Below, in pieces: positions 1 through 6,220 of a DNA stretch of 22,924 nt. How positions within the stretch are numbered: the stretch's first letter is position 1; each line of letters starts with the position of its first letter. A program made the translations under genes and the position numbers. Below the pieces are notes generated by a model, which saw only the letters and a list, made by a program, of their open reading frames with translations, did no database searches and had not been told where the DNA came from. Location of the stretch: positions 1-22,924 of IMG/VR virus record IMGVR_UViG_3300017739_000123; one strand, 5' to 3'. This DNA is from a virus.

Positions 1-2
1 AT

Positions 3-125
3 GGACCAAGTGAATTAGTGTATAGTCCTGAAAAGCCTTTATCATGTGGAGCCCATGTATGGATCGAAACAAACTCTACCGTAGAATTAGTGGAAGAGAA
101 GTCATACGCAGACTTAAAGCGGTAA
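3..125 (+). CDS. C-terminal end of a gene cut by the window start
   Basis: Open from the first base in reading phase 3 to TAA at 123-125, giving 40 residues that begin GPSELVYSPEK and end SYADLKR. The start lies outside the window. It is the only long open phase on the + strand here and it is followed by a well-placed ribosome site for the next gene, so I read it as the tail of a real gene. No motif is recognisable and I assign no function. Confidence 0.5.
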   Translation, partial: GPSELVYSPEKPLSCGAHVWIETNSTVELVEEKSYADLKR

Positions 126-190
126 GTAAAGAATATGAAAGCGACTTTGGTTTCGATTTACAGTCGCAGCGAAAAGGAGGTGTTGACGTT

Positions 191-400
191 TTGAAATTTG
201 AAAATACTTTTGTAATGGGAAAAATTGAACAGTCGGACAAGATAGTTCGTATTCTGTCGTTCTCTGAGAATGTTCGTTTCTCGGAAGAGAAGAATTGGTT
301 TTTGTTAAATATGGAACCACATAAAAGAATGGGCGACCTAAGGTGGGTTTCTACAAATATGAGATTTACTTGGATAAGAGAGTTTTTATGGATGATATGA
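191..400 (+). CDS. Small protein of unknown function, probable TTG start
   Basis: A 69-residue product. The phase is open from position 44, but the upstream part overlaps the preceding gene. A strong AAAGGAGG at 173-180 sits 10 bases before TTG at 191, which I take as the start; ATG at 218 is the fallback. The product is basic and aromatic-rich, ending near DLRWVSTNMRFTWIREF. The stop overlaps the start region of the next gene (ATG 388). The function is not recognised. The opposite strand is also open here, but it has no ribosome site and runs against all neighbours. Confidence 0.5.
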   Translation: MKFENTFVMGKIEQSDKIVRILSFSENVRFSEEKNWFLLNMEPHKRMGDLRWVSTNMRFTWIREFLWMI

Positions 401-882
401 GCTGGGTCAATGATGACGAATTTTGGAGGAAAGTATATGAAATCGCAGAAGCACAAAACTATGTCGTTAAGAACAAGGAGAATACCGTGCGTATAGAGGG
501 CCTTACAAGGCGCCAGGCGGCTCTCTGTAAGATTATATGGTCTTGTGAAACGGCTGAAGATATTGCAAGTTTTATTATAACACTACCTGAAAGTGATCAA
601 AAGATCTGTGATGGTTTATTACAATTACTTAATTATGAGTTTCTTGAAGAAGATGCAAAGCTAGAAACCTTTGAAGAATTTCCAGAGGTTGAAAATATAC
701 TTAAAAATATAAAGGAAAAATATGTTAATGGACACAGTAACAATGTTTATGGGAGTACCAAAAATGGAAAAAGACAACGCAAAATACGACCAGCATCTTC
801 AAGATTTGAAAGACCAACACGAAACGCTCAACGAAAAAATAGATCAGCTCGAAAGAAACCCGAACCTCCATGTGAGACCTGA
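388..882 (+). CDS. Conserved-looking acidic phage protein with an overlapping basic tail
   Basis: I choose ATG 388, after GAGAG at 379-383, over the earlier in-phase ATG at 343; it overlaps the previous stop by 13 bases. The first ~110 residues look like a genuine helical acidic protein (TRRQAALCKIIWSCETAEDI, then an E/D-rich stretch). From about residue 113 the protein turns abruptly into an Arg/Lys/Pro/Asn-rich tail, exactly where the next gene begins in another phase (722 or 764). The tail therefore looks like the translation of a neighbour in the wrong phase. The true protein may end near 728: a -1 slip in the A-run at 716-720 would meet TAA at 726-728. Function unknown. Confidence 0.6.
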   Translation: MDDMSWVNDDEFWRKVYEIAEAQNYVVKNKENTVRIEGLTRRQAALCKIIWSCETAEDIASFIITLPESDQKICDGLLQLLNYEFLEEDAKLETFEEFPEVENILKNIKEKYVNGHSNNVYGSTKNGKRQRKIRPASSRFERPTRNAQRKNRSARKKPEPPCET

Positions 883-943
883 AGAGATGAATGAAATGAA
901 AAAAACACGATTGATTCTAAAAGATAAACTGGAGAACCTATGA
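722..943 (+). CDS. Small coiled-coil protein resembling YdcH/DUF465
   Basis: 73 residues from ATG 722, which follows AAAGGA at 711-716. A second good start is ATG 764 with GGAG at 752-755, giving 59 residues. The C-terminal two thirds (YDQHLQDLKDQHETLNEKI, then LERNP, then a LKDKLENL end) has the charged helical-hairpin pattern of YdcH/DUF465 proteins, whose biochemical role is poorly known. It overlaps the tail of the preceding ORF by up to 161 bases and the next gene by 4 bases (ATGA). The family call is by pattern only. Confidence 0.65.
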   Translation: MLMDTVTMFMGVPKMEKDNAKYDQHLQDLKDQHETLNEKIDQLERNPNLHVRPEEMNEMKKTRLILKDKLENL

Positions 944-1221
944 GCGTATTCTTTCCAACACCATTACTGGACTATACTCAAAAATTCAATCGTCAATATG
1001 ATATAGAACAGAAGCGTATTCAGGAGATGCAGAAAGAAAGAGCTGAATACAATCAGAATAAAAACAATGAATACTATGAACGTAAGCGTGTTCGTGAAGC
1101 ACAAGAAAAACAGGCTGAATTTGAACGTCTAGGTCGTAACGAAGCATTTGAGCAGCAAGAAAGAAACCGTGTGAGTAAGTATCAATATTATTTGGGAACT
1201 AAAATTGACCGATACATTTGA
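940..1221 (+). CDS. Coiled-coil phage protein of unknown function
   Basis: 93 residues starting at ATG 940, in a 4-base ATGA overlap with the preceding gene, so probably translationally coupled. Residues ~15-75 are a long, almost uninterrupted charged helix rich in E, R, K, Q and N (KRIQEMQKERAEYNQNK and similar), typical of a coiled coil. There is no signal peptide, membrane segment or catalytic motif. A structural or scaffolding role would be a guess. Confidence 0.65.
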   Translation: MSVFFPTPLLDYTQKFNRQYDIEQKRIQEMQKERAEYNQNKNNEYYERKRVREAQEKQAEFERLGRNEAFEQQERNRVSKYQYYLGTKIDRYI

Positions 1222-1732
1222 TAATTTTTTAAAACAACAAGACTTTAATAAAATACAATCTACTCTTACAAGTGATTGGATGCCATGGTATTATAATAAT
1301 ATGGTTACAGAGCATAATGATAAAGAACATTCTGATGCACATGAGTACCAGTTTACGCATATGTTTTATAATGATAATGAACCATATTCAGACCATTTTC
1401 CACTTGCAAAACTTGTATGCGATCAGATAGAGAAAAAGCTTGGTAGAAAAATTACTTTAATTAGAATTAAGGCAAACTTTAGGCCAGTTACTTTATTATC
1501 TAAAACATCTGATAAACACCGTGATTGTGTTTTCTTGGCAGACCAAGATAGATTAAGACATACTACGGCAATTCTGTATGTTACAACAAATAATGGGTTG
1601 ACTATTTTATCAAATGGTGATAAGATAGAGAATGTGGCGAATCGTTTATTAGTGTTTGATGCGAATGAAAAGCATCGTGGTAGCACAGCAACTGATAATC
1701 ACAAAATAGTGATTAATTTTAATTACTATTAG
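1205..1732 (+). CDS. 2OG-Fe(II) oxygenase-like protein
   Basis: A 175-residue product that looks like the small 2-oxoglutarate/Fe(II)-dependent dioxygenases common in marine T4-like phages, which hydroxylate protein or small-molecule substrates. The likely iron ligands are the HxD in KHRDCVF and the distal His in NEKHRGSTATDNHK, followed by the C-terminal beta strand IVINFNYY that usually holds the 2-oxoglutarate-binding region. The segment TNNGLTIL...VANRLLVFDA is also typical of the fold. The start is TTG at 1205, overlapping the previous gene by 17 bases; the next in-phase ATG (1280) would remove the N-terminal 25 residues. The substrate is unknown; a role modifying a virion or host protein is inference. 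Confidence 0.72.
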   Translation: MTDTFDNFLKQQDFNKIQSTLTSDWMPWYYNNMVTEHNDKEHSDAHEYQFTHMFYNDNEPYSDHFPLAKLVCDQIEKKLGRKITLIRIKANFRPVTLLSKTSDKHRDCVFLADQDRLRHTTAILYVTTNNGLTILSNGDKIENVANRLLVFDANEKHRGSTATDNHKIVINFNYY

Positions 1733-1765
1733 TTTTGCCCCACTTTTTATATGGTTATGTTAGTT

Positions 1766-1795
1766 TAATTTATTATGAATTAATTTATTATGAAT
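1766..1795 (+). repeat. 15-bp perfect tandem duplication over a start codon
   Basis: TAATTTATTATGAAT occurs twice in direct succession, at 1766-1780 and 1781-1795. Each copy contains an ATG. The first ATG (1775) meets TAA after one further codon; the second (1790) opens the restriction-like gene. The duplication lies at the left border of the restriction-modification pair. Confidence 0.9.
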
Positions 1796-2353
1796 TTATA
1801 TCTTGATGAGAATTTGAAACCATTAATAGAATCAATCAAACCAAAATATTCAGAAAGTTATATTTTGGAGGCATTTGAGTTAAAACGTATATCCTCTCAG
1901 TCATTTTTGATTTCAGTTGGTAATCAATTAGAGAATTTTTGGAATAAAGTAATTAGTGATAGTGAGAGAAATAATAATTTAATTGAAGAAGATAACATGG
2001 TTGATGTAGAAGGTAAATTAAGGCAAGTTGATCATTTTTTTGATATTGATGGAGAAATTAAACAATATCTTGAGAGTAAATGTAATTTAAACTTTGATAG
2101 TGAAAAGATTAAAGAATCAAATAGAAAAGTAGGACAAGTTAAAGATGCTTTAGGTGCAGATCATGGTGCATATTTTGTTCCTATAGTTAGAGATATTGAC
2201 CAAAAAGATTTAACCAAGTATAATAATAAAGGATTAGATGTTTATGGTGTTAGATGGTTACTTAGTAAAGTTGATGCACAATTTACAGAAGATGATTACT
2301 TTAATTATTTGAAAGATGTTATTGCACCTATTCTTGAAGAAAAAGGTTTATGA
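1790..2353 (+). CDS. Probable type II restriction endonuclease (PD-(D/E)XK fold)
   Basis: 187 residues. The central segment has the layout of a PD-(D/E)XK nuclease: VEGKLRQVDHFF with candidate metal ligand D81, then YLESKCNLNFDSEK with E95-S-K97 as the (D/E)XK element, and a helix beginning NRKVGQV. That E-x-K-x-N-x-N-x-D pattern is one I associate with type II restriction enzymes. The strongest support is context: the stop overlaps the start of a D12-class adenine methyltransferase by 4 bases, the classic arrangement of a restriction-modification pair. No clear Shine-Dalgarno precedes ATG 1790. The recognition site cannot be read from sequence. Alternative: another phage PD-(D/E)XK nuclease protected by the methyltransferase. 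Confidence 0.65.
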   Translation: MNLYLDENLKPLIESIKPKYSESYILEAFELKRISSQSFLISVGNQLENFWNKVISDSERNNNLIEEDNMVDVEGKLRQVDHFFDIDGEIKQYLESKCNLNFDSEKIKESNRKVGQVKDALGADHGAYFVPIVRDIDQKDLTKYNNKGLDVYGVRWLLSKVDAQFTEDDYFNYLKDVIAPILEEKGL

Positions 2354-3138
2354 AACCAGTTATTAAGTATCAAGGAGGGAAGACAAAAGAACTTCCTATT
2401 ATTAAACAATTAGCACCACAATACAAGAGGATTGTTGAACCCTTTTGTGGTGGTTCTGCTGTATCATTAGACTATGAGAATTATTGTGTATTAAATGATG
2501 TAAATGATGCTGTAATTAATTTGTATAAAGTTATAGGTAGTGAGGATTATTCTACTTTACAAAATAGAATTAATGAAATCAAGTGTTATGAGCATGATGA
2601 ATTATCAGAAATATATTATTCATCAAGAAATATTATTAACTCACCAGATGATTATACACAATTAGAGTGGGCAATAGCATATATTGTTGTTAGACAGTTG
2701 TGTTTCTCAGGAATGGAAAGATATAATAAGAATGGACAATTTAATGTTCCTTATGGTCATTATAAGAAAATGTCTTGTAGTTTATCCCCTAAACATCATC
2801 AATTCTTTAAAGAAAAAGTAACATTATCTAATAATGATGCTATCTCTATTATTACACAATGCAATGAAGATGATTGGATATTCTTAGATCCACCATATTT
2901 GGGTAGATTAGGTTATACTCAAGGAGATGGTGGATTGGATTTACATAACAGATTAATTGAAGCAATGAAAGTAACAAAATCTAAATGGTTATTTGTTCAT
3001 TCTGATTGTGAATTTTATCGTGAAAATTTATCTGAATTTAATATAATAACCAAAAACTTTAAATATATGCAAAACTTTGGTAAAGGAAAAGATCATTCTG
3101 GTTCTGAAGTTAAGCATCTTTACATTATGAATTACTAA
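2350..3138 (+). CDS. D12/Dam-type DNA N6-adenine methyltransferase
   Basis: 262 residues, about the usual length for the Dam (alpha) class that transfers a methyl group from S-adenosylmethionine to N6 of adenine. Motifs appear in class order: KYQGGKTKELP at 6-16, the SAM-binding PFCGGSAVSL at 31-40, NGQFNVPYG at 128-136 (as in Dam and its relatives), and the catalytic DPPY at 180-183. The product ends at a natural point. It overlaps the nuclease gene by 4 bases (ATGA) and is followed by an intrinsic terminator, so the two form a closed cassette. It probably protects DNA from the neighbouring nuclease. Target specificity cannot be told from sequence; GATC is plausible but unproven. Confidence 0.9.
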   Translation: MKPVIKYQGGKTKELPIIKQLAPQYKRIVEPFCGGSAVSLDYENYCVLNDVNDAVINLYKVIGSEDYSTLQNRINEIKCYEHDELSEIYYSSRNIINSPDDYTQLEWAIAYIVVRQLCFSGMERYNKNGQFNVPYGHYKKMSCSLSPKHHQFFKEKVTLSNNDAISIITQCNEDDWIFLDPPYLGRLGYTQGDGGLDLHNRLIEAMKVTKSKWLFVHSDCEFYRENLSEFNIITKNFKYMQNFGKGKDHSGSEVKHLYIMNY

Positions 3139-3150
3139 TTTTTAGTGTTG

Positions 3151-3159
3151 CATAAATAC
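3151..3159 (+). promoter_or_regulatory. Possible T4-type late promoter (CATAAATAC)
   Basis: CATAAATAC differs by one base from the T4 late-promoter box TATAAATA, and the identical 9-mer occurs in the other main intergenic control region on the - strand (10755-10763). It lies 64 bases before the membrane-protein and lysis-type genes, which would be expected to be late. A chance match in AT-rich DNA is possible. Confidence 0.3.
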
Positions 3160-3171
3160 AACACACTACCG

Positions 3172-3205
3172 AAAGGGGCTTGACTATTCAGCCCCTTTCC
3201 TTTAT
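3172..3205 (+). terminator. Rho-independent terminator after the restriction-modification pair
   Basis: A perfect 9-bp stem, AAAGGGGCT (3172-3180) with AGCCCCTTT (3190-3198), with a 9-base loop, followed by a pyrimidine-rich tail CCTTTAT. It lies 34 bases after the methyltransferase stop and should end the transcript of the cassette. Confidence 0.75.
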
Positions 3206-3208
3206 CAT
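3180..3208 (+). promoter_or_regulatory. Sigma70-like promoter nested in the terminator
   Basis: TTGACT at 3180-3185, a 17-base spacer, and TATCAT at 3203-3208. The -35 box occupies the loop of the terminator hairpin and the spacer holds its right arm. A start near 3215 would coincide with the ATG of the next gene, so the first gene might be leaderless or begin at a later start; the second gene (3432) would be well served. The element shares GCTTGACTATT with the promoter at 16267. Confidence 0.5.
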
Positions 3209-3214
3209 AGTAAT

Positions 3215-3430
3215 ATGATAAATAATATACTTAAATGGTCTGGCGTCTTTTTTATTTGTGCAGGCGCCACTCTGGTCACATTAGATATACAACCGTATAA
3301 CGTGATTTGTTTGAATATGGGCACACTCTTTTACACAATATATGCAATTCGTGTTAGAGATGCGGCTCTTTTAGTTTTGAATTTATTTTTGTTCAGTATT
3401 TACGGTGCTGGCGTTTTAATGAGGATCTAA
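3215..3430 (+). CDS. Small inner-membrane protein
   Basis: 71 residues with three likely membrane segments (about 7-24, 31-45 and 49-68) and short charged turns (RVRD). Pattern NILKWSG...LDIQPYN...LNMGTLFYTIYAIRVRDAALLVLN resembles small PnuC/YgjV-like membrane proteins found in marine phages, but it is far too short to be a full transporter. It stands one base before the cell-wall hydrolase gene, which makes a lysis accessory or holin-like role possible. That is context inference only. Confidence 0.6.
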   Translation: MINNILKWSGVFFICAGATLVTLDIQPYNVICLNMGTLFYTIYAIRVRDAALLVLNLFLFSIYGAGVLMRI

Positions 3431-3431
3431 A

Positions 3432-4058
3432 ATGAATAAAAGAGAGTATCACACAACCCTAGGTGCATTAGTTAGTTTTTGTTTTGTTAGTTTTTTCTTC
3501 TTTTTTGTTTACACATTTGGTAATCACAAAAAAGGTAAAGAGCTATCAGATGAATTAGCAATTGAAAAAGCAAGAATCGTTGATTTAACTGAGGTCTTAG
3601 TTGAACAACAGGAAGAAATAGACGAACTCAAAGAGCAGTTTGAGCTAATTTCTAATCCAGAACCAATAACTTATAAACCTGTTGATGTTTTTTGCCTTGC
3701 AAAGAACATTTATCACGAAGCCGGTGTTGAAAGTGAACTCGGAAAGATAGCAGTTGCACAAGTTACACTCAACCGAGTAAGAACAAAGCGTTGGGGTACC
3801 ACAATTTGTGATGTTGTCATGGCGAGACACCAATTTTCATGGGCGAACAAGCGTTCAATACGTTGGGAAAGACCAACAGGACCCCTCTGGAAGAAGTCCT
3901 ATGAGATAGCTCATCGCATTTTGAAGCGTGGACTTGAATTAAAGAACTTTGAGCACGCTTTATACTACCATGCAGACTATATTAGACCTAACTGGGCGTC
4001 TAATGAGTACTACATTCAAAAAATTGGCACACACATATTCTATTACAAAACACTCTAA
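3432..4058 (+). CDS. Membrane-anchored SleB-type cell-wall hydrolase
   Basis: 208 residues: an N-terminal signal anchor (about 9-30, with five consecutive Phe), a charged coiled-coil stalk (~35-72), then a SleB/Hydrolase_2 domain (~86-208). Domain signatures are NIYHEAGVES with the likely catalytic Glu96, RHQFSWAN at 132-139, and a conserved YHADYIRPNWA block at 179-189. The family cleaves peptidoglycan as a lytic transglycosylase/amidase. The anchor places the enzyme on the periplasmic face, so it is a good candidate for the phage endolysin or a spanin-like partner. It immediately follows a small membrane protein. Its mode of release (holin or signal-anchor release) is not clear. Confidence 0.85.
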   Translation: MNKREYHTTLGALVSFCFVSFFFFFVYTFGNHKKGKELSDELAIEKARIVDLTEVLVEQQEEIDELKEQFELISNPEPITYKPVDVFCLAKNIYHEAGVESELGKIAVAQVTLNRVRTKRWGTTICDVVMARHQFSWANKRSIRWERPTGPLWKKSYEIAHRILKRGLELKNFEHALYYHADYIRPNWASNEYYIQKIGTHIFYYKTL

Positions 4059-4068
4059 GAGGCATTTG

Positions 4069-4485
4069 ATGAACTTTCCAAAGAAATTTGATGGATTTTA
4101 CTTCACGCCAATTATTGACCCTGATGATGAGGGCTTTAATTTTAAATTTTTCAACCTTACAGAGAAAAATCACTCAAAAAAACCAATTGAAACTTCACCA
4201 ATAGGTGATGTATTTCATATTTGTTTTGTCAAAGAGAGTAAAACTGGCTCGCCAGAGTATGATTGCGACTTTGAAGCAATATTAGGCGACCCAACTGGCT
4301 ATGTTATGAACTTAGCTGGTCACGGAGTTTATGGTTGCATACTCCGTAAGACAAAAACATCAGGCAAATGGTTTGAGGACTACTTGACAAACATAAAGAT
4401 GAAGTTGTATAATAAGAAAATAACAAAAATGTTAAAAAGTATCTTAGAACACAAGCGAAATGGAGATTATAATGCAGAGAAATGA
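4069..4485 (+). CDS. Phage protein of unknown function
   Basis: 138 residues. I start it at ATG 4069, where AAGAGG (4057-4062) stands six bases upstream; the phase is open further left but only inside the hydrolase gene. The N-terminus is rich in F, P and D (MNFPKKFDGFYFTPIIDPDD) and the C-terminus is a basic helix. A mid segment DPTGYVMNLAGHGVYGCILRK looks like beta structure. No family is recognised. It overlaps the next gene by 14 bases. Confidence 0.65.
   Translation: MNFPKKFDGFYFTPIIDPDDEGFNFKFFNLTEKNHSKKPIETSPIGDVFHICFVKESKTGSPEYDCDFEAILGDPTGYVMNLAGHGVYGCILRKTKTSGKWFEDYLTNIKMKLYNKKITKMLKSILEHKRNGDYNAEK
4384..4413 (+). promoter_or_regulatory. Possible internal promoter
   Basis: TTGACA at 4384-4389, an 18-base spacer and TATAAT at 4408-4413, both consensus, inside the coding region and 59 bases before the start at 4472. 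It lacks the TTTCG spacer element of the promoters to the right. Two perfect boxes are suggestive, but in AT-rich coding DNA this can occur by chance. Confidence 0.4.
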
Positions 4486-4750
4486 AAAAGCTGAACTGTT
4501 TAATGACTTACACATGGGTAAATGCGAGGTCATCTTTCAAAAAGTCAATGGAGAGCGCCGGAAAATGATTTGTACACTTGCTCCACAAGCACTTACAGAG
4601 CAATTTGGTCAAAAATACACAGGAAAAATTGAATTTGATGCAAAAGCAACCTCTCAAGCAGTTTTAGACTTAGAAAACAAAGAATGGCGCTCATTCAAAT
4701 ACAATAAAGTGCTAAAATATGAAAAAATGTCGCTTGAGGAGCAAGTTTGA
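4472..4750 (+). CDS. Small DUF2693-like phage protein
   Basis: 92 residues. ATG 4472 is chosen because GGAG (4462-4465) lies six bases ahead; the in-phase ATG at 4460 has no such site. The stretch KCEVIFQKVNGERRKMICTL...ENKEWRSFKYNKVLKYEKM matches my memory of the DUF2693 pattern in T4-like phages (nucleic-acid or protein-binding beta barrel, function unsettled). Its stop TGA is shared with the next start as TGATG, indicating coupling. Confidence 0.6.
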   Translation: MQRNEKAELFNDLHMGKCEVIFQKVNGERRKMICTLAPQALTEQFGQKYTGKIEFDAKATSQAVLDLENKEWRSFKYNKVLKYEKMSLEEQV

Positions 4751-5091
4751 TGAAAAGATACATTGTTGAAACGCTAGAAATGACTCAAAACTTCTATGTT
4801 ATCGAAGCCGAGAGTGATCAAATCGCTAGAGAGATTTCTCAATACGCTTCCGACAACTGGCACAACACTTTACAGACAACTCATGTAAGTTGTAACGAAT
4901 TAGACGAAGATTATCTTAAATATTTGCAAAAAAAACAATATTGGAATGATATTACGACTTCATATAATGAAGTTCGCACAAACTATTATGAAGATTATGG
5001 CATACAATCAAATTCATACAAAATGTCAAGTGTAAATCATGCCTATTCGTATCAGAATGACTATTTTTCAACTCTAAATAAAGTTTTGTGA
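4750..5091 (+). CDS. Small Tyr/Asn-rich phage protein, unknown function
   Basis: 113 residues from ATG 4750, preceded by GAGGAG at 4735-4740. It starts with a beta-alpha-beta-like segment (MKRYIVETLEMTQNFYVIEA, then ARE(I)SQYASDNW) and then becomes tyrosine- and asparagine-rich with low complexity. Marine phages often carry short proteins with this N-terminal pattern, but I cannot name a family. It overlaps the next gene by 4 bases. Confidence 0.6.
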   Translation: MKRYIVETLEMTQNFYVIEAESDQIAREISQYASDNWHNTLQTTHVSCNELDEDYLKYLQKKQYWNDITTSYNEVRTNYYEDYGIQSNSYKMSSVNHAYSYQNDYFSTLNKVL

Positions 5092-5624
5092 ATCTACCCA
5101 ATAAAAAGTATCAAATTATCTATGCCGACCCGCCTTGGTCATATCGAGACAAAGCATCCGCAGGAAAAAGAGGCGCTAGTTTTAAATATGATGTACAAGA
5201 TAAAGATTGGATTTCTAATTTACCCGTTCGGGATATTGCTGATGATAATTGCGTTTTGTTTATGTGGGTTACCATGCCACAATTACCAATTGTATTTGAA
5301 ATAATAGAAAAATGGGGTTTTGTATATAAGACTTGTGCCTTTACATGGGTGAAACGAAATAAAATAAAGCCTACATGGTTTATGGGCATGGGAAACTGGA
5401 CAAGATCTAATTCTGAATTATGCTTACTAGCAACAAAAGGTAAACCTAAGAGAGTAGATGCAAGTATATTAAGTGTGATTGATACCCCAATAGAAAGACA
5501 CAGCAAAAAACCCGATATTGTACGGGATCATATTGTTGCCTTGTGTGGGGATTTACCTAGAATAGAACTGTTTGCTCGACAAACGGCTCACGGTTGGGAT
5601 TCTTGGGGAAATGAAGTTCCATAG
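5088..5624 (+). CDS. MT-A70-family DNA adenine methyltransferase
   Basis: 178 residues beginning at GTG 5088, in a GTGA overlap with the previous stop. IIYADPPWSYRDK carries the family's catalytic DPPW at 14-17; LFMWVTMPQLP, KTCAFTWVKRNK, GMGNWTRSNSELCLLATKGKP and the C-terminal HSKKPD...IELFARQTAHGWDSWGNE follow in the order seen in phage and bacterial MT-A70 enzymes. They methylate N6 of adenine, in bacteria and phages usually in DNA. No nuclease gene is next to it, so it is an orphan enzyme, likely protecting phage DNA from host restriction or marking it. Confidence 0.88.
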   Translation: MNLPNKKYQIIYADPPWSYRDKASAGKRGASFKYDVQDKDWISNLPVRDIADDNCVLFMWVTMPQLPIVFEIIEKWGFVYKTCAFTWVKRNKIKPTWFMGMGNWTRSNSELCLLATKGKPKRVDASILSVIDTPIERHSKKPDIVRDHIVALCGDLPRIELFARQTAHGWDSWGNEVP

Positions 5625-5629
5625 ACTTT

Positions 5630-5818
5630 ATGCACACACCGAAAACGCCAATAGCTGATTCGATTCTTAAAATTATGTCTGTACTTTTATGGGTGATGAT
5701 ACTATCATCTATAGGTATAATTTGTTTGACGTTATTGTGTGGTTTTGTAGCCGTATCGTTTGTTACTCTTGATATAAATTATGATTGGTCTTGGATGTTA
5801 TCCATAAGCAAAACTTGA
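5630..5818 (+). CDS. Small hydrophobic membrane protein
   Basis: 62 residues with two closely spaced hydrophobic stretches (about 12-28 and 30-47). ATG 5630 has no convincing ribosome site; ATG 5675 is an alternative that would leave a single short hydrophobic protein. The 3' end overlaps the 3' end of the opposing Fe-S gene by 21 bases, and the terminator for this strand lies just beyond, inside that gene. Function unknown. Confidence 0.45.
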   Translation: MHTPKTPIADSILKIMSVLLWVMILSSIGIICLTLLCGFVAVSFVTLDINYDWSWMLSISKT

Positions 5819-6220
5819 ACCACACCCACAAGTAGATGTTGCTTGTGGGTTTCTTATTACAAATGATGAACCATTTAAAGGATCATCTTTATAATCAATC
5901 TCTGCACCCATCACATACTGATAACTCATAGCGTCAACAACCACACTTGCACCATGAGCCTGAACATTAGTATCATCATCATCTAATTCTTCAGCAAACG
6001 CAAAACCATATTGAAATCCAGAACAACCACCACCTTGAACAAATATTCTGAGCCCTGTGGCATTTTTCTCATCACTCACTAAAGATTTAATTTGTTTTGC
6101 AGCCGATTCTGTTACATGAAATGGGTCTGGTGCTTTATCAGCCGTGTCTGTATTAGCAAAGTCTAATAAAGCATCAGCATCAGACTTTTCTTCTTTTTTT
6201 CTAAACAGTTGAGTAAACAT
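5798..6220 (-). CDS. A-type Fe-S cluster carrier (HesB/IscA/ErpA family)
   Basis: 140 residues. The family core (about 34-140) is complete, with all three cluster-binding cysteines: C66 in VQGGGCSGFQYGF, and C131 and C133 in STCGCGSSF at the C-terminus. Such proteins carry [2Fe-2S] or [4Fe-4S] clusters to target apoproteins. A ~33-residue charged N-terminal extension (RKKEEKSDAD...) is unlike bacterial IscA and may be a docking segment. It is one base from the cytochrome c gene and presumably co-transcribed with it. A-type carriers occur in many marine T4-like phages; their virion or host role is not established. Confidence 0.92.
   Translation of the reverse strand: MFTQLFRKKEEKSDADALLDFANTDTADKAPDPFHVTESAAKQIKSLVSDEKNATGLRIFVQGGGCSGFQYGFAFAEELDDDDTNVQAHGASVVVDAMSYQYVMGAEIDYKDDPLNGSSFVIRNPQATSTCGCGSSFAYG
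5824..5859 (+). terminator. Intrinsic terminator inside the Fe-S gene
   Basis: Perfect 9-bp stem ACCCACAAG (5824-5832) with CTTGTGGGT (5842-5850), 9-base loop, followed by TTCTTATT on the + strand. It lies just after the last + strand gene of the left block and should stop rightward transcription there. The same bases encode part of the C-terminal Cys region of the opposing Fe-S gene. Confidence 0.7.

Noticed and set aside
76-456. 126-residue open phase on the - strand opposite the first genes
   Set aside because: No ribosome site, no operon partner, low-complexity translation; it mirrors the + strand genes that have good starts and overlaps.
5120-5506. 128-residue open phase on the - strand
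   Set aside because: Lies wholly opposite the MT-A70 methyltransferase, which has clear motifs; shadow phase.
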